Source of the DNA: Planctomycetota bacterium
GTDB taxonomy: Bacteria; Planctomycetota; PUPC01; DSUN01
Assembly (NCBI GenBank): GCA_035384565.1
Contig: DAOOIT010000129.1
Coordinates: 1-7,419, forward strand
DNA: 7,419 nucleotides
Reading direction: 5' to 3'
Below the pieces are notes generated by a model. The model did not search any database and had not been told where the DNA came from. It saw nothing but the letters and a program-made list of their open reading frames with translations. This document shows positions 1-5,971 of this stretch, one piece after another. The translations under genes and the position numbers were made by a program. The number at the start of each line of letters is the position of its first letter. The stretch's first letter is position 1.

Positions 1-831
1 CTGGACCTGGCGCGCGAGCGGGCCCGGCAGCTCGGCTTGCGCGGCGCCGCCTTCTTCGCCTCGATGGGCACCGAGAAATCCAAGGGCACCAAAATCTTCG
101 CCCTCGCGGGCAAGGTCAAGAACACCGGCCTCGTCGAAATCCCCATGGGCGCCACGCTCCGACAGATCGTCTTCGACATCGGCGGAGGCATCCCCAAGAA
201 CCGCCAGTTCAAGGCCGCCCAGATGGGCGGGCCGTCCGGCGGTTGCGTCCCCGCCCAGTACCTCGACCTGCCGATTGACTACGACTCGCTCCAGGAGGTC
301 GGCGCCATCATGGGCTCGGGCGGCCTCATCGTGGTGGACGAGGACACGTGCATGGTGGAACTCGCCCGCTACTTCCTCGACTTCGTGCAGAGCGAGTCGT
401 GCGGCAAGTGCGTGCCCTGCCGCATCGGCACGCGGCGGATGCTCGAAATCCTCACCCGCATCACCCGAGGGCAGGGCAAAGAGGGCGACGTGGACCTGCT
501 CGCGGAGATCGGCAGAACGGTGAAGGTCGGCTCGCTGTGCGGCCTCGGCCAGACGGCCCCCAACCCCGTGCTCTCGACCATCCGCTACTTCCGCCACGAG
601 TACGAGGCGCACGTGCGCGACAAACGCTGCCCCGCCCGCGTGTGCCGCGACCTGGTGACCTACACGATCGACCCCGAGAAATGCATCGCCTGCGGCAAGT
701 GCAAGAAGGCCTGCCCCGCCGAGGCCGTCGAGGGCGAGAGGAAGGTCAAGCACAAGATCCTCCAGGACAAGTGCGTCCGCTGCGGCGCCTGCTTCGAGGT
801 CTGCCCCGTGGACGCCGTCCGGGTGGCTTGA
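1..831 (+). CDS. NADH-binding flavoprotein subunit (NuoF/HydB/HndC type), 3' part
   Basis: This is the C-terminal part of the flavin- and NAD(H)-binding diaphorase subunit that passes electrons between NAD(H) and the formate dehydrogenase encoded next. The frame is open from base 1, so the gene starts upstream and most of the FMN/NADH domain is missing. What remains, in order: the end of the FMN domain (SMGTEKSKGTK), an SLBB-like segment around bases 100-190, and the NuoF 4Fe-4S domain with SCGKCVPC (Cys codons at 400, 409, 418) and the fourth Cys in SLCGLGQ (538). A C-terminal 2x[4Fe-4S] ferredoxin domain follows (CIACGKCKKAC from 682, CVRCGACFEVC from 772). Complex I NuoF lacks this ferredoxin tail; HydB/HndC-type subunits of NAD-linked hydrogenases and formate dehydrogenases have it. 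Family membership is secure. Whether the enzyme bifurcates electrons with ferredoxin cannot be read from this part. The stop codon (829-831) overlaps the next gene's ribosome-binding site. Confidence 0.93.
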   Translation: MDLARERARQLGLRGAAFFASMGTEKSKGTKIFALAGKVKNTGLVEIPMGATLRQIVFDIGGGIPKNRQFKAAQMGGPSGGCVPAQYLDLPIDYDSLQEVGAIMGSGGLIVVDEDTCMVELARYFLDFVQSESCGKCVPCRIGTRRMLEILTRITRGQGKEGDVDLLAEIGRTVKVGSLCGLGQTAPNPVLSTIRYFRHEYEAHVRDKRCPARVCRDLVTYTIDPEKCIACGKCKKACPAEAVEGERKVKHKILQDKCVRCGACFEVCPVDAVRVA

Positions 832-835
832 GGAG
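831..835 (+). promoter_or_regulatory. Shine-Dalgarno of the formate dehydrogenase catalytic gene
   Basis: AGGAG lies five bases before the ATG at 841 and shares its first base with the TGA stop of the preceding gene. It fixes the start codon and shows that the two genes are translated from one message. Confidence 0.8.
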
Positions 836-840
836 TCCTG

Positions 841-3546
841 ATGTCCGGGAACAAGATCTCCTTCACCATTGATGGCCGGCGCGTCGAAGCTCCGCCAGGC
901 ACCACGGTGCTCCAGGCCGCGCTCGACGCCGGCATCTACATCCCCAACCTGTGCTACTCGCCCAAGCTCGAGCCGTACGGCGGCTGCCGGCTGTGCATCT
1001 GCAAGATCAGCGGCCTGCGCGGCCTGCCCACGGCATGCACCACCAAGGCGGCCGACGGCATGGTCGTCGAGAGCGATACCGAGGAGGTCAACAGCGTCCG
1101 CCGGATGATCCTCGAGCTCATGATCTCCGACCACCCGGCCGATTGCCTCTCGTGCGGCTCCAACCAGCAGTGCCAGCTCCAGAAGGTGTCCAGCTTCCTC
1201 GGCGTCCAGACGCTCCGCGTGTCGCGCCACGTGCGCCCGCCGAAGATGGACGAGAGCAACCCCTTCTACGTCCGCGACTCCTCGAAGTGCATCCTCTGCG
1301 GCAAGTGCGTGCGCGTGTGCCACGAGGTGCGCGGCGTGAGCAATCTGGACTTCGTGAAACGAGGCTTCCAGACGGAGATCGCCCCTTTCGAGGGGCTGAT
1401 CAGCGACTCCCGGTGCGAGAGCTGCGGCGAGTGCGTGGACATCTGCCCCGTGGGCGCACTCCAGGCCAAGCACGAGGCCCTGCCGCCCACGAGCGAGGTC
1501 ACCACCGTGTGCCCCTACTGCGGCTGCGGATGCGGCCTCGTGCTCGGCATCCGCGGCAACCGTATCGTCCGTGTGCGCGCCGAAGAGGGCAACCCCGCCA
1601 ACAATGGCCAGCTCTGTGTCAAAGGCCGCTTCGGCCTCGACTTCGTCTCCTCGCCCAACCGCCTCAAGACCCCCCTCATCCGCCGCGACGGGAAGCTGGT
1701 CGAGGCGACGTGGGACGAGGCCCTCGGCTTCACGGCGAAACGCCTGGCCGAGATTCGCGACGCCCACGGCCCCGACGCCATCGCCGGCTTCTGCTCGGCC
1801 AAGTGCACGAACGAGGAGAACTACGTCTTCCAGAAATTCATGCGAATGGCCGTGGGCAGCAACCACGTGGCCCACTGCGCCCATTTGTGACACAGCCCCT
1901 CGGTGGCCGGTCTGGCCGCCGCCTTTGGCTCGGGCGCGATGACCAACTCCAGCGCGGAACTGGAACACGCCGACTGTATCTTTGTGATCGGGTCCAATAC
2001 CACGGAGGCGCACCCGATCATCGCCCTCCGCATCAAGGCCGCCGTCGCGAAGCACGGGGCGAACCTCATCGTCGCCGACCCGCGCCGCATTGACCTCACC
2101 CGCTTCGCCTCGCTCCACATCCGGCAGCGGGCGGGCTCCGACGTGATGCTCCTCAACGCCATCATGAACGTCATCGTCAACGAGGGGCTCCAGAACAAGC
2201 AGTTCATCGCCGAGCGCACCGAGAACTTCGACGAGTTCTGGCAGGTGGCGCAAGCCTGCACGCCCGAGGTGGCCCAGCTCGCCAGCGGCGTGCCGGCCGA
2301 CGACATCCGCCGCGCCGCCCGCATGCTCGCCGCCGCCAAGCGCCCGTCCATCGTCTACGCCATGGGCATCACCCAGCACACCACCGGCACCGACAACGTC
2401 AAGGCCCTGGCCAACCTGGCCATGCTCATCGGCGGCATCGGGCGCGAGTCCACCGGCGTCAACCCCCTGCGCGGCCAGAACAACGTCCAGGGCGCCTGCG
2501 ACATGGGCGGCCTGCCCGCCGTCTTCCCAGGCTACCAGCGGGTGGACGCGCCCGAGGCGCGGGCGAAGTTCGAGAAGGCCTGGGGCGTCTCCCTCCCCGG
2601 CAAACCGGGCCTCACCGTCGTCGAAATCCTCCACGCGGCCGAGAAAGGCCAGATCAAAGCCCTCTACTGCATGGGCGAGAACCCCGTGCTCTCCGACCCC
2701 AACTCCAACCACACCCGCAAGTCCCTGGCTGCCCTCGAGTTCCTGATCGTGCAGGACATCTTCCTCACCGAGACCTGCGACTACGCCCACGTGGTGCTGC
2801 CGACCGCCTCGTTCGCCGAGAAGGACGGCACGTTCACCAACACCGAGCGGCGCGTCCAGCGGGTGCACAAGGCCCTGGAGCCGCCCGGCCAGGCGCGGCA
2901 GGACTGGGAGATCGTGTGCGACCTCGCCGCCCGCCTGGGCCGGCCGATGCACTACGAGCATCCGGCGCAGATCATGGACGAGATCGCCTCGCTGACGCCC
3001 AGCTATGGGGGCATCGGCTACGAGCGCCTGGAGAAGGGCGGGCTCCAATGGCCCTGCCCGACCAAGGACCACCCAGGCACGCCGTACCTGCACAGGGACA
3101 CGTTCGCCCGCGGCAAGGGTCGCTTCCACGCCACGCCCTTCCGCGAGCCGGCCGAGATGCCCGACGACGAGTACCCCTTCCTCCTCTCCACGGGCCGCGT
3201 GCTCTACCACTTCCACACGGCCACGATGACGCGCGAGAGCGCCGGCCTCGACGAGTTGTATCCCGGCGGCGACATCCAGATCAGCCACGACGACGCGCTG
3301 GCGCTGGGCATCGGGCACGGCGAACTCGTCGAGGTGGCCTCGCGGCGCGACGCGGTGCGGGCCAAGGCCCTGCTCACCGACAGCGTGCCGCGCGGCATGG
3401 TCTACATGCCCTTCCACTTCCGCGAGGCATCGGCCAACGTGCTCACGAACGACGCCCTCGACCCGATCGCCAAGATCCCGGAGTTGAAGGTATGCGCGGT
3501 GAAGCTGACCAAGGTGGCCATGCCGGCGGAAGCGGCCGCGACCTGA
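841..3546 (+). CDS. fdhA: NAD-linked formate dehydrogenase catalytic subunit, selenoprotein (Sec350)
   Basis: This is the catalytic subunit that interconverts formate and CO2 at a bis-MGD Mo or W site. It has 901 residues when the TGA at 1888-1890 is read as selenocysteine 350. The N-terminal HydA/NuoG-like module holds a [2Fe-2S] site (C38, C49, C52, C66), a His-Cys 4Fe-4S site (H98, C102, C105, C111) and two ferredoxin clusters (C150/153/156/160 and C192/195/198/202). The molybdopterin domain begins with CPYCGCGC (C224, C227, C231, and C259 in QLCVKG, with Lys261). The active site reads HCAHL-Sec-HSPSVAGL, then NPLRGQNNVQGACDMG with Arg544, matching the Sec-His-Arg triad of E. coli FdhF. 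Homology continues unbroken across the TGA to a C-terminal dinucleotide-binding domain ending at a second TGA. Size and layout resemble the NADP-linked enzyme of Moorella (family knowledge). Mo versus W cannot be told from sequence. It sits between the diaphorase subunit and fdhD-mobA. Confidence 0.95.
1888..1920 (+). promoter_or_regulatory. Selenocysteine UGA codon and bacterial SECIS hairpin
   Basis: The in-frame TGA (1888-1890) is followed after 11 bases by a perfect 7-bp stem, GGUGGCC (1902-1908) with GGCCGCC (1914-1920), including one U-G pair, closed by the apical loop GGUCU (1909-1913). The loop and the 11-base spacing match the E. coli fdhF SECIS as I recall it; SelB binds the loop G and U. 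E. coli has a bulged U in the stem, and here the equivalent U appears paired with G. The hairpin is inside the coding sequence, as expected for bacterial SECIS elements, and directs Sec-tRNA insertion at UGA. Confidence 0.92.
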
Positions 3547-4319
3547 CCACGCCGGTCCGCGTCGTGCGCGTCCGGGGCGAGGAGCGCAGCGAGCTCGAAG
3601 ACGTGGTGGTCCGCGAGCGCACCGTCGCCCTGGTGGTCGGCGGCCAGCGGCTCTTGAGGCTCCAGTGCCTTCCCGAGGCCGTTGAGGATCTCGCGCTCGG
3701 CCTCCTGGTCACTTCCGCGCTGTTGCCGCCGACCGACCCAGTGCCGCCCATCGCCTGGGCGCCCGACGAGGGCGAGGTGCGGGTGGACTTTGCTCCGCCG
3801 CAAGGGCGGGTGGAAACGCTTCAGAGGAACCTCACCCTCGGCTCGGGCTGCGGCTCCGCCATGTCGTCGGTCAAAGGCTACGACCCGCTGGACTGCTGGC
3901 GGAAGATTGACACCTCGTTCCGCGTGTCCCCCGCCGCGATCAGCGCCGCGATGCGGGCGTTCCTCCGCCGCTCCGAGGTCTATGTCGAGACCGGCGGCGT
4001 CCACGCAGCGGCCATCGTCCGGGGCGGCGAGATGGTGGCCTTCGCCGAAGACATAGGCCGCCACAACGCCTTCGACAAGGTGATCGGCGCGTGCCGACGC
4101 CAGGCCATCGGCCTCGAGGATACGGTGGCGCTGGTCACGGGCCGGCTGAGCCAGGAACTCGTGGCGAAGGCGATCCCCGCGAGCATCCCCGTCCTCGTCT
4201 CGCGCGGCGCCCCGACCGACGCGTCGGTTCGCCTCGCCGACGAGGCGAATCTCACCTTGATCGGGTTCGCGCGCGCGGATAGGATGAATGTGTACGCTGC
4301 GGAGTGGCGCATTCGATGA
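3492..4319 (+). CDS. fdhD: FdhD, sulfur carrier for formate dehydrogenase maturation
   Basis: FdhD takes sulfur from a cysteine desulfurase and delivers it to the bis-MGD cofactor, which makes formate dehydrogenase active; it acts in the cytoplasm. The 275-residue product has the family's strongest signature, EDIGRHNAFDKVIG (residues 186-199), the ELxxKAIPASIPVLVSRGAPT segment and a typical FdhD end. The sulfur-carrying loop reads GSGCGSAMSS with a single Cys120; E. coli FdhD has CxxC there. The ATG at 3492 has GGAG eight bases upstream but makes the gene overlap fdhA by 55 bases, and the first 17 or so residues look like an out-of-frame shadow. Alternatives are GTG 3564, or CTG 3543, which would overlap the fdhA stop as CTGA. 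The body of the gene is certain and the start is not. It overlaps mobA by ATGA. Confidence 0.9.
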   Translation: MRGEADQGGHAGGSGRDLTTPVRVVRVRGEERSELEDVVVRERTVALVVGGQRLLRLQCLPEAVEDLALGLLVTSALLPPTDPVPPIAWAPDEGEVRVDFAPPQGRVETLQRNLTLGSGCGSAMSSVKGYDPLDCWRKIDTSFRVSPAAISAAMRAFLRRSEVYVETGGVHAAAIVRGGEMVAFAEDIGRHNAFDKVIGACRRQAIGLEDTVALVTGRLSQELVAKAIPASIPVLVSRGAPTDASVRLADEANLTLIGFARADRMNVYAAEWRIR

Positions 4320-4951
4320 GCCTCGACGACTGGATTCGCCGCCATGTGTCGGGCATCGTCCTCAACGGCGGCCAGTCGCGCCGCATGGGGCGCGACAAGG
4401 CGTCGCTTCGCATCGCCGGCCGCGCCATCCTCGACCGCACGCTGGAGGTGCTCGGCTCGCTCTTCGGCGAACTCCTCGTCGTTGGGCGCCCCGTTCCCTC
4501 TGTCCCTCTCACGCATCACGTATCACGCATCGCGCGTCATGTTCCCGACGCGGTTCTCGGGGTCGGCCCCCTCGGCGGCATCTACTCCGGGCTCCTGGCC
4601 ATGTCCCGCCCCTATGGCTTCTTCGTCGCCTGCGACATGCCGTGCCTGGATCGGGCGGTCATCCGCCGACAGCTTGGCCTGCTGCGCGAGCGCGGCGCCG
4701 ACGCGCTCGTGCCGGCCTGGGATGGGCTTTGGGAGCCGCTCCATGCCGCCTACTCGCAGGAGTGCCTTCCCGCCGCCCGTCGCCAGCTCGAGAGCGGCGA
4801 CTTCCGGATCCGGGGCTTCTTCGCCCACGTCAACGTCCGCTTCTGGGACGTGCGGGCCGAGGGCCTCTCGCCGCGGCCCTTCGCCAATGTCAACACCAAG
4901 GGCGACCTGGTCGCCCTGTTCGGGCCTGACCCCCAGTGGAGGACCGACTGA
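4316..4951 (+). CDS. mobA: Molybdenum cofactor guanylyltransferase MobA
   Basis: MobA joins GMP from GTP to molybdopterin, giving the MGD form that the formate dehydrogenase upstream binds in pairs. The 211-residue product has the nucleotidyltransferase signature LNGGQSRRMGRDKA (residues 16-29), GPLGGIYSGL (84-93), the metal-binding Asp107 in VACDMP, and NVNTKGDL near the end (191-198), where many homologues read NINTPEDL. The ATG at 4316 overlaps the fdhD stop as ATGA, with GGAG 11 bases upstream; a GTG at 4304 is possible but less likely. Residues 65-74 come from a heptanucleotide repeat that seems to lengthen the loop before VPDAV by several residues. A guanylyltransferase (not cytidylyl-) fits a bis-MGD enzyme. 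The family call is strong. Confidence 0.92.
   Translation: MSLDDWIRRHVSGIVLNGGQSRRMGRDKASLRIAGRAILDRTLEVLGSLFGELLVVGRPVPSVPLTHHVSRIARHVPDAVLGVGPLGGIYSGLLAMSRPYGFFVACDMPCLDRAVIRRQLGLLRERGADALVPAWDGLWEPLHAAYSQECLPAARRQLESGDFRIRGFFAHVNVRFWDVRAEGLSPRPFANVNTKGDLVALFGPDPQWRTD
4509..4536 (+). repeat. Heptanucleotide tandem repeat inside mobA
   Basis: There are four consecutive 7-base units: TCACGCA, TCACGTA, TCACGCA and a degenerate TCGCGCG, followed by TCA. Seven is not a multiple of three, so each unit is read in a different frame, giving LTHHVSRIAR. A gain or loss of one unit would frameshift mobA; three units would be neutral. Confidence 0.8.
4938..4943 (+). promoter_or_regulatory. Strong Shine-Dalgarno for the 74-residue gene
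   Basis: GGAGGA lies seven bases before the ATG at 4951, inside the mobA coding end. It selects ATG 4951 over the in-frame GTG at 4936 and supports the small gene being real. Confidence 0.75.
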
Positions 4952-5175
4952 TGCCGCACCACGACGAGGTCGAGTTCGCCGCTCTCACGGCCGCGCAGGT
5001 CAAGCAGGTCGCCAAGCTGGAGAAGAAGCTGGGCGTCGTGATCCTCGCGTACCGGACGCCGCTGCGCCCGGCCCCGCTCACCGACCAGCAGGTGGCCGAA
5101 CTCCAGAAGGCCGAGGCCGCCATGCCCGGCGTGTGCCTGGTCGCCTACAAGGCCCCCGGGGCTACAGGGTCCTGA
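4951..5175 (+). CDS. Small protein of unknown function with two similar halves, coupled to mobA
   Basis: I do not recognise this 74-residue protein. Its ATG shares a base with the mobA stop (TGATG) and follows a strong ribosome-binding site, and its third codon positions are almost all G or C, so it looks truly coding. Residues 12-37 and 43-69 resemble each other: both run LTxxQV, then Lys and Glu in a probable helix, then GV, a hydrophobic strand and AY(R/K)xP. This suggests two helix-strand units from a duplication. There is no signal peptide or membrane segment, and one Cys (C62). Its position as last gene of the formate dehydrogenase operon suggests a role in the enzyme, its maturation or formate metabolism, by inference only. 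The last 14 bases overlap the convergent toxin gene, so the C-terminal tail (GATGS) may have been altered when that module arrived. Confidence 0.75.
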   Translation: MPHHDEVEFAALTAAQVKQVAKLEKKLGVVILAYRTPLRPAPLTDQQVAELQKAEAAMPGVCLVAYKAPGATGS

Positions 5176-5575
5176 CTCGGCACCGTAGGCCTTGGCCCTT
5201 GAGCTTCCGTGCCAGCTTCCGGTCCGCAGTGACGAAGTCGCAGCCGAGGGCTTCGGCAAGAGCCACATAGCACGTGTCGTAGGCCGCAGCGCCCGACAGC
5301 CTTGCCAGTTCCATCGCCCTGCACATCGCCGAGGAACGAAGGGAATAAACCGCGAGGTCCACGGCCAGCAAGCCGTTCCAGGCGGCCTCAGCTTGGTCAG
5401 CAGTCAAGCGCCCACAGCAGACGATGGCGTTGGCCGCTTCGTAGAAGAGCACCTCAGGCACGGCGGCCGGCTCGATCCCCGCACGGTGGCGCTCGCGGTA
5501 TTCCAGCGCTTGTGCGGCTCCTGCTTCATCGCGCAGCGCCCACTTCAACACCACCGAAGCGTCAAGGACGACCAT
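5162..5575 (-). CDS. vapC: VapC-type PIN-domain ribonuclease toxin
   Basis: This is a 137-residue PIN-domain protein of the usual VapC length. VapC toxins are Mg-dependent endoribonucleases that cleave RNA such as tRNA or rRNA and arrest growth until neutralised. The acidic metal-binding residues are all visible: Asp5 in VVLDASVVLKW, Glu46 in YEAAN, Asp100 in AAYDTCYVALAE and Asp118 in DFVTADRKL. I prefer the ATG at 5575 because GAGGG lies six bases ahead of it; the in-frame ATG at 5581 (two extra residues) directly abuts that sequence. The gene starts 14 bases inside the antitoxin gene, a usual toxin-antitoxin arrangement. Its 3' end overlaps the convergent 74-residue gene, with no terminator between. 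The RNA target is unknown. Confidence 0.9.
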   Translation of the reverse strand: MVVLDASVVLKWALRDEAGAAQALEYRERHRAGIEPAAVPEVLFYEAANAIVCCGRLTADQAEAAWNGLLAVDLAVYSLRSSAMCRAMELARLSGAAAYDTCYVALAEALGCDFVTADRKLARKLKGQGLRCRVRTL

Positions 5576-5837
5576 TGGCATCCCTCATGCCGCGCACAAG
5601 TCTGACCACGTCAATGGGCTCCAATCCGCTTCGCACCACGTCCATGCGTCGCACGGCCTCGTCGCGTTGCTCTCGCTGGCGCACCTGCTTCTCGTAGCGG
5701 TCGAGGTCCTCGGCGGGGATGAGGGCGACCAGGGGCCGATTAGCCCGCTCGATCACCACCGGCTCCTTCGTTTCTGACACGACGTCCATGTAATGCCCGA
5801 ACTTGCGCCGCATCGTCAATGCGCTGATCGTCTGCAT
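5562..5837 (-). CDS. Phd/YefM-type antitoxin
   Basis: This 91-residue antitoxin is paired with the PIN toxin. The N-terminal half (SALTMRRKFGHYMDVVSETKEPVVIERANRPLVALIPAEDLDRY) has the Phd/YefM fold pattern, which dimerises and binds operator DNA. The charged C-terminal part (KQVRQREQRDEAVRRMD and on) would be the unstructured segment that wraps the toxin. The ATG at 5837 has GGAGG seven bases upstream, and the 39 or so bases between it and the predicted transcription start contain nothing else. The frame stays open upstream to 6134, but that stretch crosses the promoter and looks non-coding. Antitoxin first, toxin second, overlapping, implies a two-gene autoregulated operon. The pairing of Phd/YefM with PIN is well known in bacteria. 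Confidence 0.88.
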   Translation of the reverse strand: MQTISALTMRRKFGHYMDVVSETKEPVVIERANRPLVALIPAEDLDRYEKQVRQREQRDEAVRRMDVVRSGLEPIDVVRLVRGMRDANGRP

Positions 5838-5875
5838 CGCCTGGCCTCCAAGCGAGGGTGCCGATGTGCACGTAC

Positions 5876-5906
5876 CATATATACTATAGACTATATGAGA
5901 TAGTAT
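5876..5906. promoter_or_regulatory. Nested inverted repeats over the promoter, probable antitoxin operator
   Basis: Several palindromes overlap the promoter: ATACTAT (5881-5887) with ATAGTAT (5900-5906); TATAG (5885-5889) with CTATA (5891-5895) around a single central A; and CATAT (5876-5880) with ATATG (5893-5897). The short one covers the -10 box. Phd/YefM antitoxins repress their own operon by binding such sites, so this is the likely operator. The binding itself is inferred. Confidence 0.6.
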
Positions 5907-5911
5907 GTCAA
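5883..5911 (-). promoter_or_regulatory. Sigma-70-type promoter of the toxin-antitoxin operon
   Basis: On the minus strand, a consensus -35 TTGACA (5911-5906), a 17-base spacer and a -10 TATAGT (5888-5883, five of six consensus bases) predict a start near 5876, about 39 bases before the antitoxin ATG. This is an AT-rich island in very GC-rich DNA. Confidence 0.8.
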
Positions 5912-5971
5912 TCGCGTCTCCAGCAACACTTGGTGCCCGGCCGCCTGCGGCGGAGGCCAGGAGGCCACCGC
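5912..5971. other. Short spacer with a GC-rich hairpin
   Basis: This lies between the promoter and the end of the PHP-like gene. It holds a 5-bp stem, CCGCC (5941-5945) with GGCGG (5949-5953), and a three-base loop, with no T-run on either side. It might slow transcription coming out of the PHP-like gene but is not a canonical terminator. I see no gene here. Confidence 0.35.

Noticed and set aside
1888..1890. Nonsense mutation or sequencing error making fdhA a pseudogene
   Set aside because: The TGA lies exactly at the known Sec position, a SECIS hairpin with the conserved loop follows at the right spacing, and the downstream frame is intact.
951..2093. Long open frame (380 codons) in another frame over fdhA
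   Set aside because: It is Arg/Pro/His-rich, typical of shadow frames in GC-rich DNA; fdhA covers the region with clear homology.
1903..3546. Separate GTG-start gene for a molybdopterin oxidoreductase
   Set aside because: It has no ribosome-binding site, starts inside the SECIS stem, and lacks the 4Fe-4S part of the domain, which is encoded in the same frame just upstream of the Sec codon.
4344..5270. 308-codon open frame overlapping mobA and the small gene
   Set aside because: It is a Ser/Arg/Pro/Ala-rich shadow frame; MobA motifs lie in the other frame.
5192..5605. Plus-strand open frame opposite the PIN toxin
   Set aside because: It is antisense to a gene with all four PIN acidic residues and shows no recognisable motif or ribosome-binding site.
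5936..5956. Rho-independent terminator for the PHP-like gene
   Set aside because: The hairpin is short (5 bp) and there is no T-run on the minus strand side.
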